The translations under genes and the position numbers were made by a program. DNA of 64,000 nt from Flavobacteriales bacterium 33_180_T64 (GTDB lineage: Bacteria > Bacteroidota > Bacteroidia > Flavobacteriales > Flavobacteriaceae): the NCBI GenBank assembly GCA_002162685.1, contig MAAQ01000020.1, positions 248,001 to 312,000 on the forward strand, in the 5' to 3' direction. Each line of letters begins with the position of its first letter. The stretch's first letter is position 1. Of the stretch, positions 7,369-16,129 are shown one piece after another. The notes below the pieces were generated by a model. That model ran no database searches and was not told the DNA's origin. It saw only the letters and a list, made by a program, of their open reading frames with translations.

Positions 7369-8127
7369 TTATTTTCCTTGAAAATAGTAGGTAATTGAAC
7401 CAATTTGACTTTTACGATTGGCTGTAGAAAACTGCGCATTTTTAGCATACTCTAAAGCATGATCAATTAAACATTGGTTTGTTGTTGAGGATGATGAATT
7501 GATATAGGTGTCGGTTACAATTCCATTTTCATTAACGGTAATATTAACTACAATTTTGCCATTTTGATTGCACAAATATACAGGAGGTGGTAATTTAATT
7601 TTACTTCGGTTTGATAATGAAAAAGTGACACTACTATTAGAATTGCTGTTGCTTTTTTCGTCGTCTTTTTTTGTTGAATGCATTGCTAAGACATCATTAG
7701 CTTTACTATAGGTATTGCGTTCTGTTTCTTTTAATGCGTAGTTTTTTGATGAGGGATGATTAGATGTATTTGATGTCAGTAGGTCTTTTGGGGTTTCAGA
7801 AGTATCCTCTATAGGTTCATTTGCATTTTTTGAGACCTCTTTAATGTCATTATGACTCACCGTTTTGAAGTTTCGCATCATTTCCTTAAAGGCTTCATCT
7901 TCATTAAAAGCTTGGTTAGTTTTTGGGTTTGAATTCTCGTTTTCATCGAGCGCTTTTAAACGTTTTAGTTTTTCGAGTTCTTCAACAGTTTGAGGTTCTA
8001 GTTCGTAGTAGCTTTCAGAGATGAATACTGTTTTTTTCTTAATATTTAAACCAAACATAGCAAGAACTAACGTGCCAGAAATTAAAGACGTTATAAGTAA
8101 AGCTTTATGTTTTTCAATAAAATTCAA
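7369..8127 (-). CDS. TonB-like envelope protein
   Basis: A 252-residue protein. One membrane helix at about residues 10-27 near the N-terminus is followed by a long low-complexity Ser/Asn/Lys periplasmic linker (about 30-175). The C-terminal domain (about 180-250) has the TonB_C pattern: GKIVVNITVNENGIVTDTYI, a cysteine-linked helix and a closing strand GSITYYFQG. TonB-type proteins couple inner-membrane proton motive force to outer-membrane receptors. No exbB/exbD is adjacent, so this may be an accessory energy transducer. It is the last gene of the ftsX-uppP-truB direction and lies 94 bp downstream of truB. Confidence 0.75.
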   Translation of the reverse strand: MNFIEKHKALLITSLISGTLVLAMFGLNIKKKTVFISESYYELEPQTVEELEKLKRLKALDENENSNPKTNQAFNEDEAFKEMMRNFKTVSHNDIKEVSKNANEPIEDTSETPKDLLTSNTSNHPSSKNYALKETERNTYSKANDVLAMHSTKKDDEKSNSNSNSSVTFSLSNRSKIKLPPPVYLCNQNGKIVVNITVNENGIVTDTYINSSSSTTNQCLIDHALEYAKNAQFSTANRKSQIGSITYYFQGK

Positions 8128-8221
8128 GTAGGTGAAAATTTAAATAACGTTAATGTAATTATATACGTTAAGATACATAAAATGGATTAAATACATTTTA
8201 AATAGTGTTGGTAAGCTGTAA

Positions 8222-8917
8222 TTATTGCAATGCTAATGTAGCGATAAAATCTTCTGGAGACACAGCATTTTTAACATCAAAATCACCAATCTTTGTGCGT
8301 CTTAATGCTGAAAGATGAGCGCCAGAGTTTAATGCTTTTCCAAAATCATGAGCTAATGAACGTATATAAGTCCCTTTACTGCAAACCACTCTAAAGGCGA
8401 TAGTATTATTATCAATTTTTGTAATTTCAAATTCTGAAATTTGAATTGTTCTTGCTTTTATTTCTACCTTTTCTCCAGCACGTGCATATTCATACAAACG
8501 CTTTCCCTCTTTTTTTAAAGCCGAAAAAATAGGAGGATATTGCTCGATGTCTCCTATAAATTGAGCTGTTGCATTGTTAATTAATGTTTCAGAAATATGT
8601 GCAGTAGGAAACGTCTGGTCAATTTCGGTTTCTAAATCGTAAGAAGGTGTTGTACTACCTAAAATGAAAGTACCGGTGTATTCTTTATCTTGACCTTGAA
8701 ACGTATTGATTTGTTTGGTCATCTTCCCAGTACAAATAATAAGTAATCCTGTCGCTAAAGGATCTAATGTTCCTGCATGACCAACTTTTATTTTTTTAAT
8801 ATTGAACGCTTGCCTGATTTCCCATCGTAATTTATTAACCGCTTGGAAAGAGGTCCACGTCAATGGTTTATCGATGAGTAAAACTTGTCCAGATTGAAAG
8901 TCTTCGGCTGTATTCAT
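8222..8917 (-). CDS. truB: tRNA pseudouridine(55) synthase
   Basis: A 231-residue TruB that makes pseudouridine 55 in the T-loop of tRNAs. The catalytic aspartate is Asp52 in VGHAGTLDPLATGLL. Other family strings are LLIDKPLTWTSFQAVNKLR at the start and CSKGTYIRSLAHDFGKAL in the C-terminal half. The protein lacks the larger C-terminal PUA extension of the E. coli enzyme, as is usual in Bacteroidota. It starts one base after uppP ends and is surely cotranscribed with it. Confidence 0.96.
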   Translation of the reverse strand: MNTAEDFQSGQVLLIDKPLTWTSFQAVNKLRWEIRQAFNIKKIKVGHAGTLDPLATGLLIICTGKMTKQINTFQGQDKEYTGTFILGSTTPSYDLETEIDQTFPTAHISETLINNATAQFIGDIEQYPPIFSALKKEGKRLYEYARAGEKVEIKARTIQISEFEITKIDNNTIAFRVVCSKGTYIRSLAHDFGKALNSGAHLSALRRTKIGDFDVKNAVSPEDFIATLALQ

Positions 8918-8918
8918 A

Positions 8919-9716
8919 TTAGCGATTTAGTAAAGAGAAAATAATGGCGATTACGCCAACAATTACACAGTAAATAGCAAAGTAAGAGAGCTTACTCTTT
9001 TTTACCAAAGCAATCATCCATGTACATGCAAATAATCCAGCAACAAATGCTGCAATGAAACCTACGCTTAAACTTGTTATGTTTGAACTTTCATAGGCAA
9101 TATCACCACTTAGAATGTCTTTAGCAATTTTTCCAAAAATTAAAGGCACCACCATTAAAAATGAAAAGCGGGCGGCTTTAGTTTTGTCATTACCGAGTAA
9201 AACAGAAGTAGAAATCGTTGCTCCAGAACGTGAAATTCCAGGTAACATAGCAATAGCTTGGGAAATTCCGATTACAAATGCATTACTAAACGTTACTTTT
9301 TTATTGGTATTTTTTGCTCTGTCAGCTAGAAATAATAGAGCAGCAGTTACAATTAACATGCAGCCAACGAGTAGAATATTTCCACCAAATAGTTGTTCTA
9401 GCTGCTCTTCAAAAAATAAACCAACAATAACTGCAGGAATCATTGATAACGCTATTTTGGAAACAAACTGTAAGTCTTCATTCCATTCAAATTTTAAAAT
9501 GCCTTTTATGAGATCAAGAATGTCTTTTCTAAATACAACTATAGTACTCAAAGCTGTAGCAAAGTGTAAAACGACAGTAAATAAAAGACTTTCTTTAGGT
9601 ACCGAATTATCACCAAGAATAACTTTTCCAAGTTCTAAATGTCCGCTAGATGACACTGGTAAAAACTCTGTAAGTCCTTGAATAATCCCTAATACAATTG
9701 AATCGATAATATTCAT
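8919..9716 (-). CDS. uppP: Undecaprenyl-diphosphatase
   Basis: A 265-residue polytopic membrane phosphatase (BacA/UppP type). It dephosphorylates undecaprenyl pyrophosphate so the lipid carrier can be reused in peptidoglycan and polysaccharide synthesis, and gives bacitracin tolerance. Both catalytic signatures are visible: QGLTEFLPVSSSGHLEL at residues 13-29 and LPGISRSGATIST near residue 155. About eight hydrophobic segments are present. A possible own -7 element (TATTTTTG on the minus strand) lies at 9721-9728. It sits in the order ftsX, DUF3098, uppP, truB, which I recognise as common in Bacteroidota. Confidence 0.96.
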   Translation of the reverse strand: MNIIDSIVLGIIQGLTEFLPVSSSGHLELGKVILGDNSVPKESLLFTVVLHFATALSTIVVFRKDILDLIKGILKFEWNEDLQFVSKIALSMIPAVIVGLFFEEQLEQLFGGNILLVGCMLIVTAALLFLADRAKNTNKKVTFSNAFVIGISQAIAMLPGISRSGATISTSVLLGNDKTKAARFSFLMVVPLIFGKIAKDILSGDIAYESSNITSLSVGFIAAFVAGLFACTWMIALVKKSKLSYFAIYCVIVGVIAIIFSLLNR

Positions 9717-9787
9717 GAGGCAAAAATATCAAAATTGACTTATCAATGACGAAAAGAATCAGAATTTGTTTGAGGTTGTTTTGTTTT

Positions 9788-10051
9788 TTAAGATTTTGAA
9801 TCCTTATTAGGATTCAATAAAATCGCATAGACTTGAAAGCCAAAACCAATGAGCACTAAAGTTGGTGCTAAACGAATACGTCTCCAATGAAATATTGAAG
9901 GGTCAAAAACATTTGGGTCATCACTTCCGCCACCAGACATTAAAATAAACCCAAGCAGAATAAACCCTAAGCCTATTAACATGAACTTATAGTTTTTCTT
10001 TCCGAAGATAAATTCGCCTTTTGTAGTTTCTTTACGTTTCTGTTCTCCCAT
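9788..10051 (-). CDS. DUF3098 small membrane protein
   Basis: An 87-residue protein with two membrane helices (about 24-41 and 63-80) separated by a short loop containing DPNVFDPSIFHWRRIRLAP, the recognisable DUF3098 core. The N-terminus is charged and probably cytosolic. Its role is unknown. The steady position between ftsX and uppP suggests an envelope or division function, but that rests on context only. Confidence 0.85.
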   Translation of the reverse strand: MGEQKRKETTKGEFIFGKKNYKFMLIGLGFILLGFILMSGGGSDDPNVFDPSIFHWRRIRLAPTLVLIGFGFQVYAILLNPNKDSKS

Positions 10052-10110
10052 AATGTGTTCTAAGCGTGTAAATATAAATAACTTTTTTAGTACTTATTCC
10101 CAATTAAATA

Positions 10111-10989
10111 TTAATAATACAATTGATCTGTCTTTAAATTCAAGAAACGTTGTGTTGCGATAAATGTACTTATCCAGGTAATTAAAATACCAAGTAGAAA
10201 TATACCAACAAATAATGCGACAATAAGAACTTGATTTTGTAATAAATTTAATTCAGGGAATGTTTTATTTAGGTAAAATAAAAGAACACCCATTCCAATG
10301 AGAGCAACTATAGCTCCAATAACACCTAACTGAATGTTTTTTAGAATAAAAGGCCGTCTAATAAAATGTTTAGTTGCGCCAACCATTTGCATAGTTTTAA
10401 TAATAAAACGTTTAGAATACACTGCTAATCGAATAGAACTATTAATGAGTAAAACAGCAATAAGTGTAAATATAGCACTTATTATAAGGACCCAAACTGT
10501 GATTTTTTTTACGTTGTTATTCATGATTTCAACCAAATCATTATCGTATGTGATATCTTCAATAAAAGCTTTGTTAGATAATTCTGCTGTGATACCATCT
10601 AAAGTTTCATTAGTCACGTAATCAGCTTTAAGATAGATGTCGATAGAGTTTTGTAAAGGATTAGCACCTAGAAATTCCATAAAATCCTCACCAATATCAG
10701 ATTTTACAATTTGAGCGGCTTCTTCTTTAGAGACATATTTAGCATCTTTGGTGTATGCTGCCATTGCTAAACTTTTTTGTAGTTGATTGACTTCAACCTC
10801 TTTAGCCGAATCATTTAAATAAATCGTAACGACTACTTGTTCTCTAAAGTGATCGGCGACCTTTTTAGCATTTAAAACTAATAAACCCAAACACCCTAAT
10901 AATAATAGCACTAAAGCAATACTAATCACTACAGAAAAGTATGAAGAAATTAATTTTCGTTTTTGATATTGATCAAAAGAAGTACTCAT
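10111..10989 (-). CDS. ftsX: Cell division protein FtsX (permease-like)
   Basis: A 292-residue FtsX. There is one N-terminal helix (about 18-40), a large extracytoplasmic loop (about 40-165) and three C-terminal helices with the usual topology. Family strings are VVVTIYLNDSAKEVEV, IRLAVYSKRFIIKTMQMVGATKHFI and TWISTFIATQRFLNLKTDQLYY. With FtsE it signals across the membrane to activate peptidoglycan hydrolases at the septum. ftsE is not in this window, which is usual in Bacteroidota where the two are not always linked. It is first in the minus-strand block and divergent from leuS. Confidence 0.94.
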   Translation of the reverse strand: MSTSFDQYQKRKLISSYFSVVISIALVLLLLGCLGLLVLNAKKVADHFREQVVVTIYLNDSAKEVEVNQLQKSLAMAAYTKDAKYVSKEEAAQIVKSDIGEDFMEFLGANPLQNSIDIYLKADYVTNETLDGITAELSNKAFIEDITYDNDLVEIMNNNVKKITVWVLIISAIFTLIAVLLINSSIRLAVYSKRFIIKTMQMVGATKHFIRRPFILKNIQLGVIGAIVALIGMGVLLFYLNKTFPELNLLQNQVLIVALFVGIFLLGILITWISTFIATQRFLNLKTDQLYY

Positions 10990-11068
10990 AAACGTGTCGG
11001 ATTTATGTTGTAAAAATAAAAAACAATTTGTTTGTATAAGGTTTACAACGCTTAAACTTTTAATTGTG

Positions 11069-11104
11069 TTGTAATACCTTTAAATTTGCGGTCTAAATTT
11101 GCGG
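11069..11104 (+). promoter_or_regulatory. leuS promoter with duplicated -7 element
   Basis: TAAATTTGCGG occurs twice, at 11081-11091 and 11094-11104, each containing an exact TAnnTTTG. A TTG at 11069-11071 is 22 bp from the second copy. Use of the second copy would start RNA only a few bases before the ATG at 11112. Confidence 0.6.
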
Positions 11105-11111
11105 AAAAACT

Positions 11112-13940
11112 ATGAGTTATCATTTTAATGAGATAGAAGCCAAATGGCAAAAATATTGGGCAGACAACCAAACGTTTAAAGCTGAAAATAACAGTGATAA
11201 GCCTAAATATTATGTGTTAGATATGTTTCCTTATCCAAGTGGAGCAGGATTGCATGTTGGTCATCCATTAGGATATATTGCAAGTGATATTTATGCACGC
11301 TATAAGCGTCATAAAGGCTTTAATGTATTGCATCCTCAAGGTTATGATAGTTTTGGTTTACCTGCCGAGCAGTATGCGATTCAAACAGGTCAGCATCCTG
11401 CAATTACAACTCAAACAAATATTAAAACGTACCGTCGTCAATTAGATCAAATTGGTTTTTCATTTGATTGGAGTAGAGAAGTCCGTACTTCTAGTCCTGA
11501 GTATTACAAATGGACCCAATGGATTTTTATTCAATTGTTTAATTCTTGGTTTAATAAAAATACAGATCAAGCCGAAGCTATTTCTACGTTAGTACACGTT
11601 TTTGAAACTAAAGGGAACTCTGAAGTTAATGCCGTATGTGATGATGATATAATCTTATTTTCTTCTGAAGACTGGATTGGTTTTTCTTCGGAAGAACAAC
11701 AAGACCTTCTACTTAAATATAGATTAACCTATTTAGCTGAAACCGAGGTGAATTGGTGTCCTGTCTTAGGAACAGTTTTAGCCAACGACGAAATCGTAAA
11801 TGGTGTGTCTGAACGTGGAGGACATCCTGTGATTAGAAAGAAAATGACTCAGTGGAGTATGCGAATTTCGGCTTATGCAGAACGTTTACTTCAAGGTTTA
11901 GAAACTATTGATTGTGCCGAATCTCTTAAAGAAACACAACGCAACTGGATTGGAAAATCAGTTGGAGCTAGTGTGACGTTTAATGTGAATGCTCATGATG
12001 AGGTTATAGATGTTTTTACGACACGACCAGATACCATTTATGGTGTATCGTTTATGACATTAGCACCAGAACACAATTTGGTGTCAAAAATTACAACTCC
12101 AGAACAAAAGGCAGATGTTGAAGCTTATATCGAAGCGACTGCTAAACGTAGCGAACGTGATCGTATGGCAGATGTAAAAACTATTTCTGGTGTCTTTACA
12201 GGAGCTTATGCCGAACATCCTTTTACTAAAGAACCAATTCCAGTTTGGATTGGTGATTATGTATTAGCAGGTTATGGAACAGGAGCAGTAATGTCTGTCC
12301 CATGTGGTGATCAACGCGATTATGATTTCGCAAAGCACTTTAATATAGATATTCCAAATATTTTTGAAGGCGTTGATATTTCTGAAGAAGCTTATGGAGC
12401 TAAAGAGAATGTCAAAATAGCTAATAGTGATTTTCTTAATGGAATGACCTATAAAAAAGCAACCAAACGTGCCATTTACGAATTAGAACAAATGGGTCAA
12501 GGCGAAGGCAAAACCAATTACAGATTGCGTGATGCAGTGTTTAGTCGCCAACGGTATTGGGGAGAACCTTTTCCTGTGTATTATGTTAATGGGAAACCTC
12601 AAATGATCGCTCAAGAACATTTACCAATACAATTGCCAGAAGTTGAAAAGTATTTGCCAACCGAAACAGGAGAGCCGCCTTTAGGACGTGCCGATGTTTG
12701 GGCCTGGGATACTGAAACAAATGCTATTGTTAGTAACGATAAGATAAATCACACGAGTGTGTTTCCTCTTGAACTAAATACGATGCCAGGATGGGCAGGA
12801 AGCTCTTGGTATTTCTTTAGATATATGGAAGAGGTTGCCAATAGAGAAGGTGATTTTGCAAGTGAAGATGCCTTAAACTATTGGGAAAATGTCGATTTAT
12901 ATATAGGTGGAAGTGAACATGCAACAGGGCATTTACTCTACTCACGTTTTTGGGTGAAGTTTATGAAAGATCGCGGTTTTATAGCTGTAGATGAGCCTTT
13001 TAAAAAGCTGATTAACCAAGGTATGATACTAGGTACAAGTGCTTTTGTATATAGAGAAGAAGGAACAAATAACTACTTGTCAAAAGGATTGATTACAGAT
13101 AAACATATTCATCCTATTCACGTAAATGTGAAATATATAAATACATCTGATGAATTAGATATAGAAGGATTAAAAAATGATAAAGAATTTGGCAAAGATT
13201 TTAAAAATGCAGAATTTATTTTAGAAAATGGTGTTTATAAAGTTGGTCGCGAGGTTGAAAAAATGTCGAAGTCTAAATTTAATGTCGTCAACCCAGACAA
13301 CATTTGCGAGCAATATGGCGCAGACAGCTTGCGTCTTTACGAAATGTTTTTAGGGCCATTAGAACAAGCGAAGCCTTGGAAAACAGCTGGTATTACTGGT
13401 GTTCATGGGTTTTTGAAAAAATTATGGAAATTGTATGTAGACAATGATGGTTTAAAAGTTAATGATGCAGCGCCTTCAAAAGACAACTTAAAAACATTAC
13501 ATAAAACGATAAAGAAAGTAGAAGATGATATTGAGAATTTCTCGTTTAATACATCGGTGTCTACATTTATGATAGCGGTTAATGAATTCATTGCTCAAAA
13601 ATGTACGAGTAAAGACATATTAGAACCGTTATTGATTTTGTTATCACCTTATGCTCCTCATGTTACTGAAGAGTTATGGGAGCAACTTGGATATACGCAA
13701 TCTATTTCTACGGCAACATTTCCGAAGTTCGAAGACAAACATTTGGTGGAGAGTAGTAAAAATTATCCGATTTCTTTTAATGGGAAAATGCGTTTCACCT
13801 TAGAGTTACCATTAGATATGCCTAAAGATGAGATTGAAAAAACGGTTATGGCTCACGAAAAAACCATAGCACAACTCGATGGACGTACACCTAAGAAAGT
13901 GATTGTGGTTCCTGGGAAAATTATAAATATTGTAGGGTAA
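11112..13940 (+). CDS. leuS: Leucine-tRNA ligase
   Basis: A 942-residue class I synthetase that charges tRNA-Leu. The HIGH motif is HVGH at residues 48-51 and the KMSKS motif lies at 717-721. The CP1 editing domain is intact with TTRPDTIYGVSFMTLAPEHN and GTGAVMSVPCGDQRDYDFA. An insertion of about 60 acidic residues (roughly 150-210, including CDDDIILFSSEDWIGFS) interrupts the zinc/catalytic region before YLAETEVNWCP. I recognise this as a feature of Bacteroidota LeuRS, so it is not an error. The C-terminal anticodon and tail domains are complete. Confidence 0.97.
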   Translation: MSYHFNEIEAKWQKYWADNQTFKAENNSDKPKYYVLDMFPYPSGAGLHVGHPLGYIASDIYARYKRHKGFNVLHPQGYDSFGLPAEQYAIQTGQHPAITTQTNIKTYRRQLDQIGFSFDWSREVRTSSPEYYKWTQWIFIQLFNSWFNKNTDQAEAISTLVHVFETKGNSEVNAVCDDDIILFSSEDWIGFSSEEQQDLLLKYRLTYLAETEVNWCPVLGTVLANDEIVNGVSERGGHPVIRKKMTQWSMRISAYAERLLQGLETIDCAESLKETQRNWIGKSVGASVTFNVNAHDEVIDVFTTRPDTIYGVSFMTLAPEHNLVSKITTPEQKADVEAYIEATAKRSERDRMADVKTISGVFTGAYAEHPFTKEPIPVWIGDYVLAGYGTGAVMSVPCGDQRDYDFAKHFNIDIPNIFEGVDISEEAYGAKENVKIANSDFLNGMTYKKATKRAIYELEQMGQGEGKTNYRLRDAVFSRQRYWGEPFPVYYVNGKPQMIAQEHLPIQLPEVEKYLPTETGEPPLGRADVWAWDTETNAIVSNDKINHTSVFPLELNTMPGWAGSSWYFFRYMEEVANREGDFASEDALNYWENVDLYIGGSEHATGHLLYSRFWVKFMKDRGFIAVDEPFKKLINQGMILGTSAFVYREEGTNNYLSKGLITDKHIHPIHVNVKYINTSDELDIEGLKNDKEFGKDFKNAEFILENGVYKVGREVEKMSKSKFNVVNPDNICEQYGADSLRLYEMFLGPLEQAKPWKTAGITGVHGFLKKLWKLYVDNDGLKVNDAAPSKDNLKTLHKTIKKVEDDIENFSFNTSVSTFMIAVNEFIAQKCTSKDILEPLLILLSPYAPHVTEELWEQLGYTQSISTATFPKFEDKHLVESSKNYPISFNGKMRFTLELPLDMPKDEIEKTVMAHEKTIAQLDGRTPKKVIVVPGKIINIVG

Positions 13941-13954
13941 TTAATAAAGACATT

Positions 13955-14254
13955 ATGAAAAAGTTAATAGTTGTTTTAATTCTCGTTTTAGGATTTTCAT
14001 GTGCAGAAACTAAAACACAAACTGTTGAGTTGTCTTGTGGGCAATGCCAATTTGGGTTAACTTCTCAAGAAGGTTGTGATTTAGCAGTTCGTATCGATAA
14101 TGAATCTTATTTTGTTGATGGTGCTAATATTGATGATTTTGGTGATGCACATGATGAAGAGACTGGGTTTTGTGAAGTGATTAGAACAGCTGAAGTCTCA
14201 GGAGAAATTGTTGACCATCGTTTTAAAGTAAATACAATTGTTATTAAAGAGTAA
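13955..14254 (+). CDS. Small cysteine-rich lipoprotein (probably DUF6370)
   Basis: A 99-residue protein with a lipoprotein-like signal (MKKLIVVLILVLGFSC, Cys16). The mature part starts VELSCGQCQFGLTSQEGCDLAVRI and contains GDAHDEETGFCEVIRTAEVSGEI, a pattern I associate with the DUF6370 family, with four further cysteines that could bind metal or form disulfides. Probably envelope-located; function unknown. It lies 14 bp after leuS and 6 bp before the next gene, so may share the leuS transcript. Confidence 0.6.
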   Translation: MKKLIVVLILVLGFSCAETKTQTVELSCGQCQFGLTSQEGCDLAVRIDNESYFVDGANIDDFGDAHDEETGFCEVIRTAEVSGEIVDHRFKVNTIVIKE

Positions 14255-14260
14255 TCCCTT

Positions 14261-14614
14261 TTGAAAATCAAGAAATTAGATATAGTAGTTCTTTTCTTTT
14301 TTAGTGCTGCAATTATTGGTACATGTCTAATTTGGGTTTTTGAAGAGCGGTTTGATCAAAACGCGTGGAACTCGAATCCTTCAATGCGTTATAAAATGTC
14401 CGATGATATTATTGATAGTGAACTTCTTATTGGTAAAACCCAACAAGAGGTGGTTTTAATATTAGGAACCTCTGGACTTTCTAATGTTCAAGACGAAGAT
14501 CATATGGTTTATAGATTAGGAAAAGGGCCTAGTTTTTTTGAATCTCAAGAAGAAAAGCTCGTCGTTATTTTTGAAAACACTTTCGTTATTGATGTTGTTC
14601 ATTTGAAAAAGTGA
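14261..14614 (+). CDS. Membrane-anchored protein with a BamE-like C-terminal half
   Basis: A 117-residue protein with a TTG start 6 bp after the previous stop; no ATG fits. One helix (about 8-26) anchors it. The rest contains LLIGKTQQEVVLILGTSGL followed by a strand-rich end (DHMVYRLG, LVVIFENTFVIDVVH). That is the layout of SmpA/BamE-type small domains (a G-x-T-x-x-E-V helix followed by beta strands). The assignment is tentative and no function is claimed. Confidence 0.55.
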   Translation: MKIKKLDIVVLFFFSAAIIGTCLIWVFEERFDQNAWNSNPSMRYKMSDDIIDSELLIGKTQQEVVLILGTSGLSNVQDEDHMVYRLGKGPSFFESQEEKLVVIFENTFVIDVVHLKK

Positions 14615-14686
14615 ACTGACAAAATTTCCTATTTATAAATTGGTTCGTTTTTTGCTGTATGAATACAAATAATTAAACTTGAAATT

Positions 14687-15391
14687 ATGAACGGAATGAT
14701 AGGATATTACATATTAATTGGAGCCATAGCATTGGTAAGCTGGTTAGTAAGTAATCAATTAAAGCGAAAGTTTGCTCAGTATTCTAAAGTGCAATTACGT
14801 AATGGTATGAGCGGGCGAGAGATTGCTGAGAAAATGTTAGCCGATAATGGCATTAATGATGTAGAAGTAATTTCAGTGACAGGCCAATTAACAGATCATT
14901 ACAATCCAAAAAATAAAACAGTTAATTTAAGTGAAGCTGTTTATAATCAGCGTAATGCTGCAGCTGCGGCTGTTGCAGCTCATGAAGTAGGACATGCTGT
15001 TCAGCATGCTCAGGCTTATAGTGCATTAGGAATGCGTTCGGCATTAGTGCCAATTGTAAGTGTAACTTCAGGAATGTCACAATGGTTAGTTATTGGTGGA
15101 TTAATTCTTGGCGCAGCAGCAGGAGTTGGTTTAGGGTATTGGGTAGCCGTTGCAGGATTAGTCTTTATGAGTTTTGCAACCTTATTTAGTTTTATCACAT
15201 TACCAGTAGAGTATGATGCTAGTCATAGAGCATTAGCTTGGCTGAAAAATAAAAACATGTTGACACCTGAAGAATATAAAGGCTCTGAAGATGCTTTAAA
15301 ATGGGCAGCGAGAACCTATTTAGTAGCTGCAATTGGAGCGCTTGCTTCTCTATTATATTGGGCACTTCAAGTATTTGGAGGGAGAGATTAA
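14687..15391 (+). CDS. Membrane zinc metallopeptidase (YugP family)
   Basis: A 234-residue protein. An N-terminal membrane helix (about 5-22) precedes a short metal-binding region with HEVGH at residues 99-103, inside AAVAAHEVGHAVQHAQAY. Further helices lie at about 117-165 and 210-228. FITLPVEYDASHRALAWL holds another conserved family block. This matches the DUF2268-unrelated, YugP-like neutral zinc peptidases, inner-membrane proteins of unknown substrate. It has a terminator directly downstream. Confidence 0.88.
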   Translation: MNGMIGYYILIGAIALVSWLVSNQLKRKFAQYSKVQLRNGMSGREIAEKMLADNGINDVEVISVTGQLTDHYNPKNKTVNLSEAVYNQRNAAAAAVAAHEVGHAVQHAQAYSALGMRSALVPIVSVTSGMSQWLVIGGLILGAAAGVGLGYWVAVAGLVFMSFATLFSFITLPVEYDASHRALAWLKNKNMLTPEEYKGSEDALKWAARTYLVAAIGALASLLYWALQVFGGRD

Positions 15392-15412
15392 ATCTTTAAA
15401 AGCAGATATAAG

Positions 15413-15440
15413 AAAAGCATTCTGAAAAGGATGCTTTTTT
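15413..15440. terminator. Terminator between convergent peptidase and response-regulator genes
   Basis: AAAAGCATTC pairs with GGATGCTTTT around TGAAAA (one G-T wobble) and is followed by T residues. It is A/T-flanked on both sides, so it can work in both directions. Confidence 0.75.
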
Positions 15441-15451
15441 GTTTTTAAGAA

Positions 15452-16129
15452 TTAAAAGTGCTCATCTAGGTTTACTAGCTTATTTTGAATGGCATATACA
15501 ACAAGTCCTGCAAGGTTTTTTGATTCAGTTTTTAAAAGTAAATTATTACGATGCCCATCAACGGTTCTTGGGCTAATAAACAATTTCTCAGCAATTTCAT
15601 TAGTCGTAAACTGTTCGCAAATAAGTTTTAAAACCTCTTTTTCGCGTTTTGTGAAATACGTGGTATCGAAGTTAGACTTTTTATTTTGTTCGTTACTATT
15701 CAATAAGCCTTCGTGAATAAACTTCATCACTTGCTCATCATAATAAAAACCCTTTTCGGCAACCTCTCTAATCGTTGTCAGCATTAATTTTGGGGTACTG
15801 TTTTTTGCTAAATAAGCAACAGCGCCAATAGAAATCATATTGATGATAAAGGGTTTGCTAAAGTAACTTGTTAGTGCAATAATTTTAATATCTGGAAATT
15901 CCTTTCGTATCAGTTTTGTGGTTTCAACTCCATTAAGACCAGGCATTTTTAAATCTGTAATAACAAGTTCTGGTAATTGTTTTGCTGCTCTTAATTGTGA
16001 CATCATATCGTTGCCGTCTTGAGCATCAAATAGGATGTCTAAATGTTTTTCTTTACTTAAAATAGAAATGAGTCCTTGTCTAAATAGTAACTCATCATCT
16101 GCAATGGCTAAGGTGATTTTAGTGTCCAT
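15452..16129 (-). CDS. NarL/LuxR-type response regulator
   Basis: A 225-residue regulator. The receiver has the acidic pair in ADDELLF, phosphoacceptor Asp59 in VITDLKMPGLNG, and the switch residues in ALTSYFSKPF. A LuxR-type helix-turn-helix lies near residues 155-215 (LTKREKEVLKLI, then IAEKLFISPRTVDGHRNNLLLK). It overlaps the upstream kinase gene by 11 bp, so kinase and regulator are translationally coupled partners. Targets are unknown; the divergent collar and T9SS genes 2 kb away are candidates by position only. Confidence 0.94.
   Translation of the reverse strand: MDTKITLAIADDELLFRQGLISILSKEKHLDILFDAQDGNDMMSQLRAAKQLPELVITDLKMPGLNGVETTKLIRKEFPDIKIIALTSYFSKPFIINMISIGAVAYLAKNSTPKLMLTTIREVAEKGFYYDEQVMKFIHEGLLNSNEQNKKSNFDTTYFTKREKEVLKLICEQFTTNEIAEKLFISPRTVDGHRNNLLLKTESKNLAGLVVYAIQNKLVNLDEHF

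Noticed and set aside
11550-11750. Possible foreign insertion or assembly error in leuS (acidic stretch of about 60 residues)
   Set aside because: I recognise the same insertion as a lineage feature of Bacteroidota leucyl-tRNA synthetases, and the frame is intact.
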